DNA from: Owenweeksia sp.
GTDB taxonomy: Bacteria > Bacteroidota > Bacteroidia > Flavobacteriales > Schleiferiaceae
Reading direction: 5' to 3'
NCBI GenBank assembly: GCA_002695025.1
Contig: NZNV01000017.1
Span: 496,001-560,000 of the forward strand
Length of the DNA: 64,000 nucleotides
The notes below the pieces were generated by a model. It had not been told where the DNA came from and ran no database searches. It saw nothing but the letters and a program-made list of their open reading frames with translations. Numbering within the stretch: the stretch's first letter is position 1; each line of letters starts with the position of its first letter. Shown in pieces: positions 1 to 8,208 of this stretch. The position numbers were made by a program, and so were the translations under genes.

Positions 1-207
1 ACCATCCAGTATTTCATTAGTAGGCAAACACGCTTCCAGGTAAGAGATCATCAGGTTAATATCAGAGGTATCTCCCTGCCCGCAGGCCAGGATATCGTTA
101 AGGTCTTCCCGCAGGCTGCTTTTATTGAATTTGCGTTTAATAGGAGATCCACAGCCTATTACCCCCACAAGAACAAGACAACAACATATTTTACCAAAGT
201 GGGCCAT
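1..207 (-). CDS. Small lipoprotein, C-terminus cut off by window edge
   Basis: An ATG at 205-207 opens a minus-strand frame that stays open for 69 codons to the window edge. The first 20 or so residues form a lipoprotein signal peptide: a short positive start, a hydrophobic run rich in Cys, Leu and Val, and a lipobox-like VIGCGS near residue 20. The rest (lysine-rich, then a segment ending LPTNEILDG) matches no family I recognise. It starts 12 bases after the stop of the gene at 220-1080, so the two are probably co-transcribed. Product inferred to be an outer-membrane or periplasmic lipoprotein of unknown function. Confidence 0.6.
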   Translation of the reverse strand, partial: MAHFGKICCCLVLVGVIGCGSPIKRKFNKSSLREDLNDILACGQGDTSDINLMISYLEACLPTNEILDG

Positions 208-219
208 TATCATTGGAGC

Positions 220-1080
220 CTAGCTCCCCTTGTGATGGTGGTTGGTAAGGTTCATATCCTCCTGTACGGAGAATTCCGCTGCGATGCGTGTATTTCCCAT
301 AAATATGGCTCCCACATTATTGGCATGAATATGCGTGGTACCCCCGTGACGGGAGAAATAGGTTTTTTTTTCAGCCAACCCATGCATGTACATTTTGGCC
401 ATGGCAAAAAATAAATGACAATCCTGGGGCTCTAACAGTGGTTTTTCACTCCATCCAGGAGGAAGGGAGATATGAGGTCCGGGGTGGGGAGTATAAATAA
501 AAATAGGGGAGGAAATATTCTGTGCCCACTGTGAAGTTAGTTTCAGAGTGTCATCAGCGAAGGGTGACTGACCTAAAACCATTATGGCAAAAAGTACCTC
601 ATCAGGAAGATTCAGGATTTCCTCCCCATTAACTTTAATTGATCTTTGGATACACTCCATTTTGTTTAGTTCCGCTATTTTCTGGAGGTCCAGTGCAGAA
701 GCCTCATCTTCGGGAGTAAACAATATGGCCACACGGTCGGAGTCGGATCTCAGGCCTTGCAGTTCTTTTTCCCACTTATTAAAATGGTCATGGAAAGTGT
801 TAAAACTCTTATATCCTGCAAATTGGCAAAGGGTGTCAATATAGTCGCGATTAAAACCCAGTTCATACTTACCTTCCTTCAGAGCTTCCGTTACCTTATC
901 ATAAATGGACTCCCGCAAATAGCGATAAGAGAGGAACACCCCATGAGCTGTACGGGGTATTTCCCTTTGAATTTCTTTAGATAATATCTCGAACCCTTTT
1001 TTGTCAAGATTCCCTACACCGGCCTTGGAGGCCGCAGTAAGTAAAAGAGCATGGATTTCGTCTACCGCAAAAAGTGCCAT
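220..1080 (-). CDS. Hypothetical protein, 286 aa
   Basis: I do not recognise a named family. The protein has no signal peptide or membrane segment, so it is probably cytoplasmic. The N-terminal third (about residues 1-100) is helical, and the stretch around DYIDTLCQFAGYKSFNTF resembles the helix-turn-helix-like N-terminal modules seen in some Bacteroidota proteins. The remainder has alternating strand and helix character (VAILFTPEDEAS, VLFAIMVLG, SPIFIYTPH) compatible with an alpha/beta domain. It ends 12 bases before the small lipoprotein gene and begins 85 bases after the end of the LytTR regulator gene, so it may belong to the same transcript. Confidence 0.6.
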   Translation of the reverse strand: MALFAVDEIHALLLTAASKAGVGNLDKKGFEILSKEIQREIPRTAHGVFLSYRYLRESIYDKVTEALKEGKYELGFNRDYIDTLCQFAGYKSFNTFHDHFNKWEKELQGLRSDSDRVAILFTPEDEASALDLQKIAELNKMECIQRSIKVNGEEILNLPDEVLFAIMVLGQSPFADDTLKLTSQWAQNISSPIFIYTPHPGPHISLPPGWSEKPLLEPQDCHLFFAMAKMYMHGLAEKKTYFSRHGGTTHIHANNVGAIFMGNTRIAAEFSVQEDMNLTNHHHKGS

Positions 1081-1165
1081 TGGGTAATTGGTGATTTGGC
1101 ACCCAAGTAAGCCGGATTTACGGTAGAGGTAGGGGCTAACTTTCCGAAACCCTGAAAAATCCTTC

Positions 1166-1891
1166 CTAAACCTGCCGTATTCTTTTCAAAAACTCGGTTT
1201 TGAAATTTTCTCCGAGCGGTATGGAGACTTCCCCCTGCATATACAGGTCATTGGCGTCAAATTCCTTTACATGATGCAGGTTTACAGCGTACGACCGGTG
1301 TACCTGTAAAAAACGGTCTTGTGGTAAAGAGCGAAGGGTTTGCGCCATATTACTGCTCAAGTGCAGCATTCGCAGTTCTTCCGCTTCATCTTTTAAAGTA
1401 TACAGCTTGCAATAGGCACGGTCTGCCCGTAAGTAGCTAATGGATTTACAAAAAACCCTTTGTTTCCTGCCGTCACCGGTTTTTACTTTAACAAAAATAA
1501 AATCCTCGGGAGTGGCTCTGGCAGGTTGTCCTTCTGGCTGCAGTATCAGGTCTATGGTGTGGGCAAGAAGAGCCGCCCGGAAAGGCTTATTCATGAAATA
1601 AGCCCTGTGTTGTTTCTGGATTTTCTGTAGTAACCGGTCATCCTGGTCATCCGTCAGGTATAGCACCGGAATGGAATAGGACTGGTTTATGTGGGCGGCC
1701 AGCTCCACACCGTCCATCTTTCCGTTCAGGTGGATATCCATCAGGATAAGGTCCGGTTTTTCGTTTTCCATAACCATGATAGCCTCCTCTGGGCTATGCG
1801 TCACTATAGTGTCATACCCTCTGAAACCAAGGTCTTCAGAGATGTTTTCAGCGGTAAAAAGATCATCCTCCACAACCAGTATCCGGCTCAT
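1166..1891 (-). CDS. LytTR-family response regulator
   Basis: Two-component response regulator of 241 aa. An N-terminal CheY-like receiver (about residues 3-118) has the acidic pair D9/D10, the expected phospho-acceptor D52 in LILMDIHL, T80 and K102. A C-terminal LytTR DNA-binding domain (about residues 130-240) includes the typical FLQVHRSYAVNLHHVKEF stretch. It is divergent from the TPR histidine kinase gene, with 85 bases between the two starts as annotated, so that kinase is the likely partner (inference from adjacency). A -7-type box lies at 1913-1920 on this strand. The target genes cannot be read from the sequence. Confidence 0.92.
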   Translation of the reverse strand: MSRILVVEDDLFTAENISEDLGFRGYDTIVTHSPEEAIMVMENEKPDLILMDIHLNGKMDGVELAAHINQSYSIPVLYLTDDQDDRLLQKIQKQHRAYFMNKPFRAALLAHTIDLILQPEGQPARATPEDFIFVKVKTGDGRKQRVFCKSISYLRADRAYCKLYTLKDEAEELRMLHLSSNMAQTLRSLPQDRFLQVHRSYAVNLHHVKEFDANDLYMQGEVSIPLGENFKTEFLKRIRQV

Positions 1892-1912
1892 ACCTTTTAA
1901 CGTTTATCCTTC

Positions 1913-1920
1913 CAAAGATA
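1913..1920 (-). promoter_or_regulatory. -7 promoter box of the LytTR regulator gene
   Basis: Minus-strand TATCTTTG matches the Bacteroidota -7 consensus TAnnTTTG exactly, 21 bases upstream of the ATG. No clear TTG -33 element is seen at the usual distance. Confidence 0.5.
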
Positions 1921-1976
1921 GCCTGAATGAAGTATACATTCTCTACCTTGGACCCAGCATTTTAAGCCATTTTGTA

Positions 1977-3920
1977 TTGAGTAGTAGCTTCAAAACACTT
2001 CTATTTTTCTGGGTGCTAATGAGTTTGCCCGGAGTTTCAGGGGCCACTTCTTATCCCCTTTCGGGAAATTTATCCGCCCTTGGCGACAGCTTGCTTACGG
2101 AACGTGATTATGTTGATGCACTGATGGTATATCGTCTCGAACTCGGCAATGATGATGTACCTAAAGCCAGTGTATATATTAACATGGGTAAGGCCTTCTT
2201 TTATCTTCAGGAGCAGGATTCGGCCCTTTTTTATTATAAACAGGCTGCTGAATGGGCTTTGAGCAATAACAAGGATGAATTGCTGGGAATGGCTTATTTT
2301 AACCAGGGTTCAGTATATACTACGCAAGGGGACTATGCCGAGGGTATCGCCTATACCCGCAAGGCCTTACAAACCTTTAAGCAAATCGGGAAGGAATATG
2401 TGGTGGCCCAAGCCTTTTTTAACCTGGCACTGTTATATAAAAAGAACGCACTTTTTGATGAAGCCATAATCAACCTGGATTCTGCCCTTCAGCGCTTTGA
2501 AAAGAATGATAAGGACAAAATCGGACTGGCCAAGATATTCCAGTTGCTCGGAAATATTTATAGAGAGCAGGATGAAGATTCATTATCCCTGGAGTACCAT
2601 CAAAGGGCCCTTCAGTTGAAAGAGGAAATAGGCGATCAGCGGGGACTGTTTGCCTCCTATAATGATATCGGAAACACCTATCTTAAACTGTATGATTACC
2701 AACAAGCTCTCAATTATTACCAACGGGCCCTCCAGGCCGAGGATACCTTTTTTGTAAGCACCACCCTTGATAATATCGGTGAGACGTATTTCAGAATAAA
2801 GGATTATTCCCAGGCAGAACAATACTGGCAGCAGAGCTTAAGCCTACGTGAACGCATAGGAGATAAGCATGGTGTGGCCGCTACCTTAACCGAACTGGGT
2901 GAATTATATGTGGAAACGGAGAACTGGCAAAGGGCAGAGGAATTTCTAAAACAAGGGGGTGATCTTGCCCGCCAAAACGATTATAAGGAGATCTGGCTAT
3001 CCAATTACCAAAGCCTTAGTAAGCTGTACGAAAGGACTGGCCGGTTCCGGGAAGCCCTCAATCATTCCCGGATGGCTTCGGAACTACGTGAGGAAATATA
3101 CAACCAGACCCGAGAAAAGATATTGCAACGCATGAAGATTTCTTTGCGCCTCCGAGACTTTGAGAACCAGAACCAGGTTTTAATGGAAGAGGCCCAGTTG
3201 AACCGGTTGCAAGTGGAGCAGGAACGATCAGAAAAACGATGGATCTGGACCACACTGGCCATCATTGTTATTGGTGCATTATGGATCATCCTGCTCAGCT
3301 TGCGCAATGCCCGTTGGCAGAAAGCACGGAGCAGGGAAATACAACACCGCACCAAAAATTTTCTGCAAACCCTGGCTAATCTTTATGATTTTCAATCCAG
3401 GGGCTTGAATGATCCAGAAGCTAAGGCCCTGGTAATGGAAAGTGAGGGAAGGGTAAATGCTATGCTATTGATCCATAACTCACTATCCGGGCTTAGCAAC
3501 CGTGTGGAGATGAGTGCTTATCTCCAAAGGTTGGTGAAGGCGATTAAAGACTCTTTTGCTCCTGCATTACAGCATACAGACTTACAATTTTCAATTGAAG
3601 AACTCTATATGGATGCCGATCAGGCTACTCCGCTAGCTTTGATAGTTAATGAACTGGTTACCAATAGTTTTAAGTATGGTTTGCCAGGTTTGGAGTTACC
3701 TGCTTTAAAGGTGGCCTTAACCACTCAGGGTAAAAAAGAACTTTTACTGGAAATAACGGATAACGGAGGTGAAGGGAAAAGGAAAGCGTTCCGGCAGGAT
3801 TCCTATGGGCTCAGGATGGTTCACGTGTTTGCCCGTCAATTAGGGGGGAATTTTAAGCTTCACTTTAATGCCGGTGAAACCAGGGCTGAGGTGAGATTAA
3901 AAATAGGAACAGCCCCATAA
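1977..3920 (+). CDS. TPR-containing membrane sensor histidine kinase (HisKA_2 type)
   Basis: About 647 aa from the chosen start. The frame is open further upstream, but that part lies antisense to the response regulator gene. TTG at 1977 gives a good signal peptide (SSSFKTLLFFWVLMSLPGVSGA); the only ATG nearby (2019) would cut it off. After the signal peptide come about eight TPR units (roughly residues 30-380), a coiled coil, one membrane helix (about 420-441) and a kinase core. The H-box is HRTKNFLQTLANLY with the phospho-histidine near residue 457, followed by an HATPase domain with N-box VNELVTNSFKYG (about 557) and the ITDNGG motif. The probable partner is the divergent LytTR regulator. 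The signal is presumably sensed by the periplasmic TPR array. Confidence 0.85.
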   Translation: MSSSFKTLLFFWVLMSLPGVSGATSYPLSGNLSALGDSLLTERDYVDALMVYRLELGNDDVPKASVYINMGKAFFYLQEQDSALFYYKQAAEWALSNNKDELLGMAYFNQGSVYTTQGDYAEGIAYTRKALQTFKQIGKEYVVAQAFFNLALLYKKNALFDEAIINLDSALQRFEKNDKDKIGLAKIFQLLGNIYREQDEDSLSLEYHQRALQLKEEIGDQRGLFASYNDIGNTYLKLYDYQQALNYYQRALQAEDTFFVSTTLDNIGETYFRIKDYSQAEQYWQQSLSLRERIGDKHGVAATLTELGELYVETENWQRAEEFLKQGGDLARQNDYKEIWLSNYQSLSKLYERTGRFREALNHSRMASELREEIYNQTREKILQRMKISLRLRDFENQNQVLMEEAQLNRLQVEQERSEKRWIWTTLAIIVIGALWIILLSLRNARWQKARSREIQHRTKNFLQTLANLYDFQSRGLNDPEAKALVMESEGRVNAMLLIHNSLSGLSNRVEMSAYLQRLVKAIKDSFAPALQHTDLQFSIEELYMDADQATPLALIVNELVTNSFKYGLPGLELPALKVALTTQGKKELLLEITDNGGEGKRKAFRQDSYGLRMVHVFARQLGGNFKLHFNAGETRAEVRLKIGTAP

Positions 3921-3947
3921 AGATGAGGCCGTTCCCTTACTTAAAGC

Positions 3948-4334
3948 TTAAACAGATGGAATAGTAACAGGAAAGAAAACAGAGTCTGTTACATTCACAC
4001 CCTCAGTGGAGTATAACAGTTCATTTTCCTGATATATCCTCATGTAAAAGAAACCAGAAGATCCCGTTGGTAACAGGAAATTACCCTCATCATCGGTTTC
4101 GGTTGAGTCCAAAGGCACGGTGGATCCCTGGGCTACCAATACCACGAAAGCCGGGTATACAGGCGCGGACTCCTCATCATGAATATATCCCAGAATAAAA
4201 GGCTCATCGAGGTCTCCCTCTTTCTTTTCCGTAGTATCCCATTCTGCAGCCAGGTTTTTTTCCTTTTGACAACTGCTTAAACCAGCGGATAAGATCAGGG
4301 CAAAAGAGCATAATCTTAAAAATGGCGAATTCAT
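3948..4334 (-). CDS. Small lipoprotein with carboxypeptidase-regulatory-like fold
   Basis: 128 aa with a lipoprotein signal peptide (about residues 1-22) and lipobox LSSC. The mature part reads FILGYIHDEESAPVYPAFVVLVAQG and then DSTETDDEGNFLLPTGSSG. This is the pattern of a carboxypeptidase-D regulatory-like or prealbumin-like beta sandwich (a 'change over time' motif DxxGxF). Predicted to be anchored in the outer membrane or periplasm; function unknown. It converges on the histidine kinase gene with a 27-base gap. Confidence 0.7.
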   Translation of the reverse strand: MNSPFLRLCSFALILSAGLSSCQKEKNLAAEWDTTEKKEGDLDEPFILGYIHDEESAPVYPAFVVLVAQGSTVPLDSTETDDEGNFLLPTGSSGFFYMRIYQENELLYSTEGVNVTDSVFFPVTIPSV

Positions 4335-4364
4335 AAAATTTTAGTTTAAATGGTTTGTTTCAGT

Positions 4365-4560
4365 GAGTTAGGCTTAAGGCCATGCTGAGGTGTGCGGCCA
4401 ACCCATCGGGGGTTTCCGCTTATTAATGCCAGCCTTAAAGCCTGTTGAGGAAGCAATTCTGCTACGACCGGCTGTTCTGGCTTTTCCTCAATAGCCATAA
4501 AGCCAGGCGGCATGGATTGAAAAGGATCTTTCAGCGGTTCATGAACCCGCTTTTTTCCGG
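4365..4560 (+). ncRNA. Candidate structured small RNA with terminator
   Basis: The + strand can form a series of hairpins. The outer stem 4370-4380 pairs with 4432-4443 (one bulge) and encloses GCGG/CCGC (4394-4397 with 4416-4419) and AACCC/GGGTT (4400-4404 with 4410-4414). A second hairpin has an 8-bp perfect stem (4445-4452 with 4484-4491). Last comes the terminator-like AGCGGTT-CATG-AACCCGCT followed by six T (4533-4556). No recognised RNA family, and no clear promoter (a poor match ATGGTTTG sits at 4350-4357). It could instead be a repeated intergenic element. The hairpins are seen directly; that they form an RNA gene is inference. Confidence 0.3.
4533..4556 (+). terminator. Intrinsic terminator-like hairpin
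   Basis: Stem AGCGGTT / AACCCGCT (one bulged C) with a CATG loop, followed directly by TTTTTT on the + strand. No annotated + strand gene ends just upstream, which is part of the case for a small RNA here. Confidence 0.45.
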
Positions 4561-4567
4561 AAAGACA

Positions 4568-4620
4568 CACCCGGGTTTTTATGCATCAAAGCCCGGGTGA
4601 TGGTCCCTTGTCAAGGGATC
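4568..4620. repeat. Two adjacent inverted repeats
   Basis: CACCCGGG (4568-4575) pairs with CCCGGGTG (4592-4599) across a 16-base loop. It is followed by the near-palindrome TCCCTTG-T-CAAGGGA (4604-4618). No T-run follows on either strand. Function unknown. Confidence 0.5.
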
Positions 4621-5320
4621 TGAATTCAAATCTGAAACAAATGTAGGGGGAGGTTAAGGGGGCTTTTCTCCTATGTTTTTCAATGTTAGGATTATGTTTT
4701 AAGCCATGATAAAGTGAATGGTAGCGGGGTTCCCGCATAGAGGTAAGAGTTGTGGGGGAATTGGGCGTAATTCTTTCTGAACGAAAGAATACAGGACTTC
4801 ATTTGAAAGAAGTGTTCGAAGGGAATGGATACGTTTAGGAAAGGGCAGCGGTGAAAAATAGTCCGGGGTACTCCTGCGGTAGCCCATGTTTATCTTTAGT
4901 TAAATCAAAAGTGGAGCATGGAAACTATTTAGCACGTAGCATCCGCACCACTCAATGTTGCCCAGGGTTTTAGGACTCACCTTGTAAATAGTATAGCAAC
5001 ATGTGGCGGTTCATCCTGAAGCGGAGTGTTTTGGGGGCTTTAATGGGTGAAGGCTAAGGTTTGAGAAAACCAATGGCAATGGAAAGGCTGCCCGGAAAGA
5101 ATGAAAACACTTTGAGTTCAGAGGGAAACCATTATTTCCGCCTTGTTTCGGGTAAGTATTTATACCCCAAAACCAACGAATGGAACAAAGTGGCCAGTAA
5201 TCTAACAACTGATAAAGGCAACATTCGCAAAAGAAGGGTGAAGCGGCATGGGCACGTAGCGGGAATGAAGCTAAAAAACAACCTCCCTAAAAACTCAGAA
5301 GAATTATAGAAACTTTACTC
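4621..5320. other. Intergenic region without a convincing gene
   Basis: About 700 bases with only short open frames lacking family resemblance. Seen here: an inverted repeat CTATTT/AAATAG-type pair (ACTATTT 4924-4930, AAATAGT 4986-4992) overlapping a second imperfect stem (ATGTTGC 4955-4961 with GCAACAT 4996-5002, extended by CCAC/GTGG). A basic 82-codon frame lies at 5061-5309 on the + strand. The stretch may be decayed DNA from an older gene or element; nothing identifies it. Confidence 0.4.
5061..5309 (+). CDS. Doubtful 82-aa open frame
   Basis: ATG-started frame, Lys/Arg/Asn-rich and without recognisable motifs, signal peptide or membrane segment. It lies alone in a hairpin-rich intergenic stretch with no promoter box that I can see. 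It may be translated, but chance is an equally good explanation. Listed only because it is the longest free frame in this gap. Confidence 0.15.
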   Translation: MRKPMAMERLPGKNENTLSSEGNHYFRLVSGKYLYPKTNEWNKVASNLTTDKGNIRKRRVKRHGHVAGMKLKNNLPKNSEEL

Positions 5321-8062
5321 TTAGCGTTGGAGTACTACTTTTTGGGTTTTTACCATACTGTCTTCCTGCAGTATGAACAGGTAAATACCGTTAGGTTCAT
5401 TTTCCAGTTTTACAGGTGTTTCGGCTCCCGAGATCTCCTGCCTGGCCACCAACCGGCCGGTAAGATCAAATACGCTTAAGCTTGCTTTACCTATACCCTG
5501 TGTGGCCACTGTAAAATTACCTTGACCTGGATTAGGGTATATCTCGAAGCCATCCGTGATCACTTCTTTCTCCGGCTGTCCGATAACGTATTGTCTTCCT
5601 TTGTAAAAAGTAACTCCACCAGCATAGTTGCCCAGTAAGGCATCAATAAATCCGTCCTGATTCAGGTCGCCAAAAGCCGCGGCATTGCGATAACCATCAG
5701 CCATTACAATAGATGTGCGGTCAAAGGTTGGTGTTACCTTTAGCTTTATGTTGGGTCTTTTATTAATGGTTTGCAGCATGGGCATTTCGCAGCCATTGGA
5801 GTCCATTACATTGTAATTGGTTATGTCCCCGTAAGCATTTGAGGCATGTGAAGTAGAAGACATTTCCACATGAACCACAGGCCACTTACTTCCTGTCCAG
5901 TTGCCACGAAAGCAAATTTCAATGAGCAGGTTGGAGTGTCCATCCCATTCAAAATAGTCATCGTACCTTTTTAATTGGATTTCGTTCCAGCCCGGGCTCA
6001 GAGTAAACTGGTTGTCATAGACCACATTTTGCATGGGGGTGTCAAAGTTTGTGATATTGTTATAGCTTACATTTTGTAGGCTGAGGTTAAAATGTTGAAT
6101 GGTGTACGATACACCTCCGGGTGCCAAACGGGTAACATTCATGGAAAGATGGGTGATCTTACCGGCACTAAGTCCCGCTGCCTTAAGCTCAGAAGCGAGG
6201 ATCAACATGCGGTTCCGCCCACTTTTGTTAGTAGTGCCAAAGGGTGTTTCATTGGCGTCTGCACTTTCCAGGTTTCCATTGCCAATAGTTACTTCAGAAG
6301 AAGACGGGATAGACGAAATAGATGAAATACTATCAAACTGATAGACTCCAAGTTCACCGGAAACCATCATGTTAAGTACACCGTTATAACGGAAGAGGTA
6401 GGGAATACTGTAACCATTGGAAAGCTCCGTAACGTTTACACCTCCAAAAAAACTGTTAACGAGATTAAAGGAGGGGGAAGTGGGAGATTGGTTTTCATAA
6501 TAGCTTAAGGTTCCCCTGGTGTTACCGATCACCAGGTCCAGGTCGCCATCCTCGTTTACATCAATCAGAAAAGGGCTGGCATCTTTGCCAACGTCTATAT
6601 TGCTGATGCCTGCGGTAGTGAGGGTGAATGACGGATCTTGCAGTGTTCCCGTATTGGTAAAATAGTGCAGTTTTCCATCACTGTCTCCCACAATCATGTC
6701 CATATCATTATCCTGGTCCAGGTCACCGAAAGTGGGTATAAGGTTAAGTCCCAATCCATAACTGGAGATGTTGGCAAAGTTGGTATCCATCACGGTAAAC
6801 TCGGGATTCTGCACGGTACCGGTATTTTGGAGGTATACAAACCTCTGTTCCTGGCTGTTTGTGTTTGGACGATAGTAACCGTTAGCCAGAACAATGTCGT
6901 TCAGTCCGTCTGTATTTAAGTCAACGATCCGGGGTACGCAACCCTCACCGATGTCAATTTGTGTATTTCGAAGGAAGTTGGTTTCTGATCTTTCAAAATC
7001 GGGATCGGAATCGGTCCCTTTGTTCTTATAGACCCAAATATTGCTGCTGCTTACAAAACCCGTACTGTTCTTATAGGCATTGGGAACAGTAATGAGATCC
7101 CGCACTTGATCCCCGTCAATATCCTCGTAAAACATTCCGGGAAACAGGTCCATATCAATCGCCTGGTCGTAATTGGGAAAGTTTACGTCTTTAGAAGACA
7201 TGTAAGCACTATCTGCGGTGCCTGAATTGAAAAGCGCAATAACATTAGGCGTGGATACATCGGAAACCAAAAGGTCCTTCACGCCATCACCATCCAGGTC
7301 CAATGGCAGTACCGCACTGCCACTATGCTGGGTAGCTTCACCTTTATATTTGTGAGGCACGCACGAATTCAGGGTAATATCACTGCTGAAACCATCTTCC
7401 GAAAAATGGCCCCAACAAGCATGGTTGTAGTCGAATTGCAGCCCGCAGTTTTGTTTATTTTCTATCCAGCTAACGGTATTGTCAAGCGTTAAAAAAGTAA
7501 TAATATCCAGGTCACCATCATTATCCACATCCACTATTCCTGGAATATCACCGCCCTGGATGGCTATGGTAACAATGTTGTTGGTACCGGCCTTATATCC
7601 TTCCAGGTAGGTGGAACTATGGGCACGTGTAAAGGATGGCAACGCCCCGGAAGTAGTATTTTCATAAACAATGAACTTACCCTGAGAAGAAGTGAAAATA
7701 TCCTTCTTTCCATCACAGTTAAAATCTCTAAGCAAATAAAAACTGTCACCCTTTGGGAAGGAGTGACGGTACTCAGGAGCATAGGAATAAAGTGGGTTGC
7801 CGGCCGTTCCGGTGTTTAAAAAAGGAATAATACGCTGGCCGTTACTTTCATAGATCAGGAGGTCTTCAAGGCCATCATTATCCAGATCCATAGTGTTGAT
7901 TTGTGGAAAGTTAAGCCCTCCCGCCCACGGGTTGGACAGGGTATTGCCATTTTTGATAACCGGAACATCTGTAATCTCGTCAAAAGAGAAACCGTTTACC
8001 GGAGCTTGAGACCAGACCATCGTGGTCACTATTGAGAAAAGTAGAAATAGGAATAGGCGCAT
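5321..8062 (-). CDS. Secreted FG-GAP repeat protein with T9SS type A sorting domain
   Basis: 913 aa. A signal peptide of about 19 residues (MRLFLFLLFSIVTTMVWSQ) is followed by many FG-GAP/VCBS-type repeats with calcium-binding-like acidic loops such as DLDNDGLEDLLIYE, DVDNDGDLDIITF, DLDGDGVKDLLVSD and DVNEDGDLDLVIGN. These are spread over about residues 50-580 and recur near 790. Between them (about 610-770) is a beta-sandwich-like segment with LLIEICFRGNWTGS, a type common in Bacteroidota secreted proteins. The C-terminus (about 835-913) is a T9SS type A sorting domain: FEIYPNPGQGNFTV, VFDLTGRLV, NGIYLFIL. The expected location is the cell surface or secreted through the type IX system. Ligand unknown. 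Confidence 0.9.
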   Translation of the reverse strand: MRLFLFLLFSIVTTMVWSQAPVNGFSFDEITDVPVIKNGNTLSNPWAGGLNFPQINTMDLDNDGLEDLLIYESNGQRIIPFLNTGTAGNPLYSYAPEYRHSFPKGDSFYLLRDFNCDGKKDIFTSSQGKFIVYENTTSGALPSFTRAHSSTYLEGYKAGTNNIVTIAIQGGDIPGIVDVDNDGDLDIITFLTLDNTVSWIENKQNCGLQFDYNHACWGHFSEDGFSSDITLNSCVPHKYKGEATQHSGSAVLPLDLDGDGVKDLLVSDVSTPNVIALFNSGTADSAYMSSKDVNFPNYDQAIDMDLFPGMFYEDIDGDQVRDLITVPNAYKNSTGFVSSSNIWVYKNKGTDSDPDFERSETNFLRNTQIDIGEGCVPRIVDLNTDGLNDIVLANGYYRPNTNSQEQRFVYLQNTGTVQNPEFTVMDTNFANISSYGLGLNLIPTFGDLDQDNDMDMIVGDSDGKLHYFTNTGTLQDPSFTLTTAGISNIDVGKDASPFLIDVNEDGDLDLVIGNTRGTLSYYENQSPTSPSFNLVNSFFGGVNVTELSNGYSIPYLFRYNGVLNMMVSGELGVYQFDSISSISSIPSSSEVTIGNGNLESADANETPFGTTNKSGRNRMLILASELKAAGLSAGKITHLSMNVTRLAPGGVSYTIQHFNLSLQNVSYNNITNFDTPMQNVVYDNQFTLSPGWNEIQLKRYDDYFEWDGHSNLLIEICFRGNWTGSKWPVVHVEMSSTSHASNAYGDITNYNVMDSNGCEMPMLQTINKRPNIKLKVTPTFDRTSIVMADGYRNAAAFGDLNQDGFIDALLGNYAGGVTFYKGRQYVIGQPEKEVITDGFEIYPNPGQGNFTVATQGIGKASLSVFDLTGRLVARQEISGAETPVKLENEPNGIYLFILQEDSMVKTQKVVLQR

Positions 8063-8088
8063 TTTCAGAAAAAATTACTTTATCTAGT

Positions 8089-8096
8089 CAAAGATA
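8089..8096 (-). promoter_or_regulatory. -7 promoter box of the FG-GAP gene
   Basis: Minus-strand TATCTTTG, an exact TAnnTTTG match, 26 bases upstream of the ATG. No obvious -33 TTG. It sits in the divergent intergenic region shared with secDF. Confidence 0.5.
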
Positions 8097-8139
8097 CAAT
8101 CTAATACCAGAATGGCATGGATAGATAAGTTATCGGTCA

Positions 8140-8170
8140 TTGTGATTTATTGGTTGAAATTCTATATTTG
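8140..8170 (+). promoter_or_regulatory. Promoter of secDF
   Basis: TTG at 8140-8142, 20-base spacer, then TATATTTG at 8163-8170. This is an exact fit to the Bacteroidota -33/-7 pattern, giving a leader of roughly 35 bases. Confidence 0.65.
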
Positions 8171-8208
8171 CCGACTATTTTTTAAACCCAAGTAAACTTG
8201 CTGAACTG

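Noticed and set aside
1689-1976. Longer N-terminus of the histidine kinase
   Set aside because: Antisense to the response regulator; adds a non-protein-like segment and hides the signal peptide.
4346-4570. 74-codon minus-strand open frame
   Set aside because: It runs through several hairpins and a terminator-like stem and has no family resemblance; the palindromes explain the open frame.
4699-4887. 62-codon minus-strand open frame in the gene-free region
   Set aside because: No promoter, signal peptide or recognised motif; it gives a vague impression of a common intergenic translation product, which I cannot confirm.
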